Origin: Actinomycetota bacterium
GTDB lineage: Bacteria > Actinomycetota > Acidimicrobiia > Acidimicrobiales > Ilumatobacteraceae
Direction: 5' to 3'
DNA: 7,724 bases
NCBI GenBank assembly: GCA_018882725.1
Contig: VERK01000101.1
Span: forward strand, 1 to 7,724
Part shown: positions 6,349 through 7,724 of the stretch, in pieces
How the letters are laid out: each line of letters starts with the position of its first letter
Numbering within the stretch: position 1 is the stretch's first letter
Program-made: the position numbers and the translations under genes
Notes under the pieces: model-generated
The model's input: only the letters and a program-made list of their open reading frames with translations
The model's database searches: none
Told to the model about the DNA's origin: nothing

Positions 6349-7724
<1,376 letters not shown>

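Overview
The window is high-GC DNA with densely packed genes, actinobacterial in type codon use and gene order. The set DUF3499 protein, phosphomannomutase (manB), short Trm112-like protein and S-adenosylhomocysteinase (ahcY) matches the neighbourhood I know from mycobacteria (DUF3499 - manB - ... - ahcY). With the proline-rich N-terminus of FtsH, I lean towards a deep-branching actinobacterium such as an Acidimicrobiia member; that lineage is inference. I see no mobile element, phage gene, CRISPR array, tRNA or rRNA.

Layout. Six genes lie on the minus strand and one on the plus strand. Reading the minus strand from right to left: DUF3499 small zinc-finger-like protein (6281-6042), CPBP-family membrane protease (6033-5323), large multi-pass GT-C-like membrane protein (5304-2797), phosphomannomutase/phosphoglucomutase (2761-1397) and Trm112-like protein (1366-1124). 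These five are separated by only 8, 18, 35 and 30 nt and probably form one transcription unit. A perfect 9-bp hairpin follows, then a 122-nt structured leader, then ahcY (972 to beyond the left edge). Divergently, ftsH starts at 6349 and runs off the right edge just before its zinc-protease motif.

How the genes may work together. ManB interconverts the 6- and 1-phosphates of mannose (or glucose), supplying precursor for GDP-mannose. The large membrane protein directly upstream looks like a lipid-linked-sugar glycosyltransferase, so the unit may build an envelope glycan or glycolipid (inference). AhcY removes S-adenosylhomocysteine, the product of methyltransferases; the Trm112 fold is elsewhere a methyltransferase partner, although this short copy has lost half of its cysteines. 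FtsH is the membrane quality-control AAA+ protease.

Most interesting signals: (1) the ahcY leader, where a strong hairpin competes with a segment complementary to the ahcY Shine-Dalgarno, like a switch expression platform; (2) an apparently leaderless ftsH promoter (TAGCAT exactly 6 nt before the ATG) next to a perfect 10-bp palindrome in a 67-bp divergent spacer; (3) seven consecutive prolines at the very start of FtsH; (4) the CPBP protease and GT-C-like protein inserted between DUF3499 and manB. The genes themselves are mostly recognisable families, and I do not see a clearly new multi-gene system.
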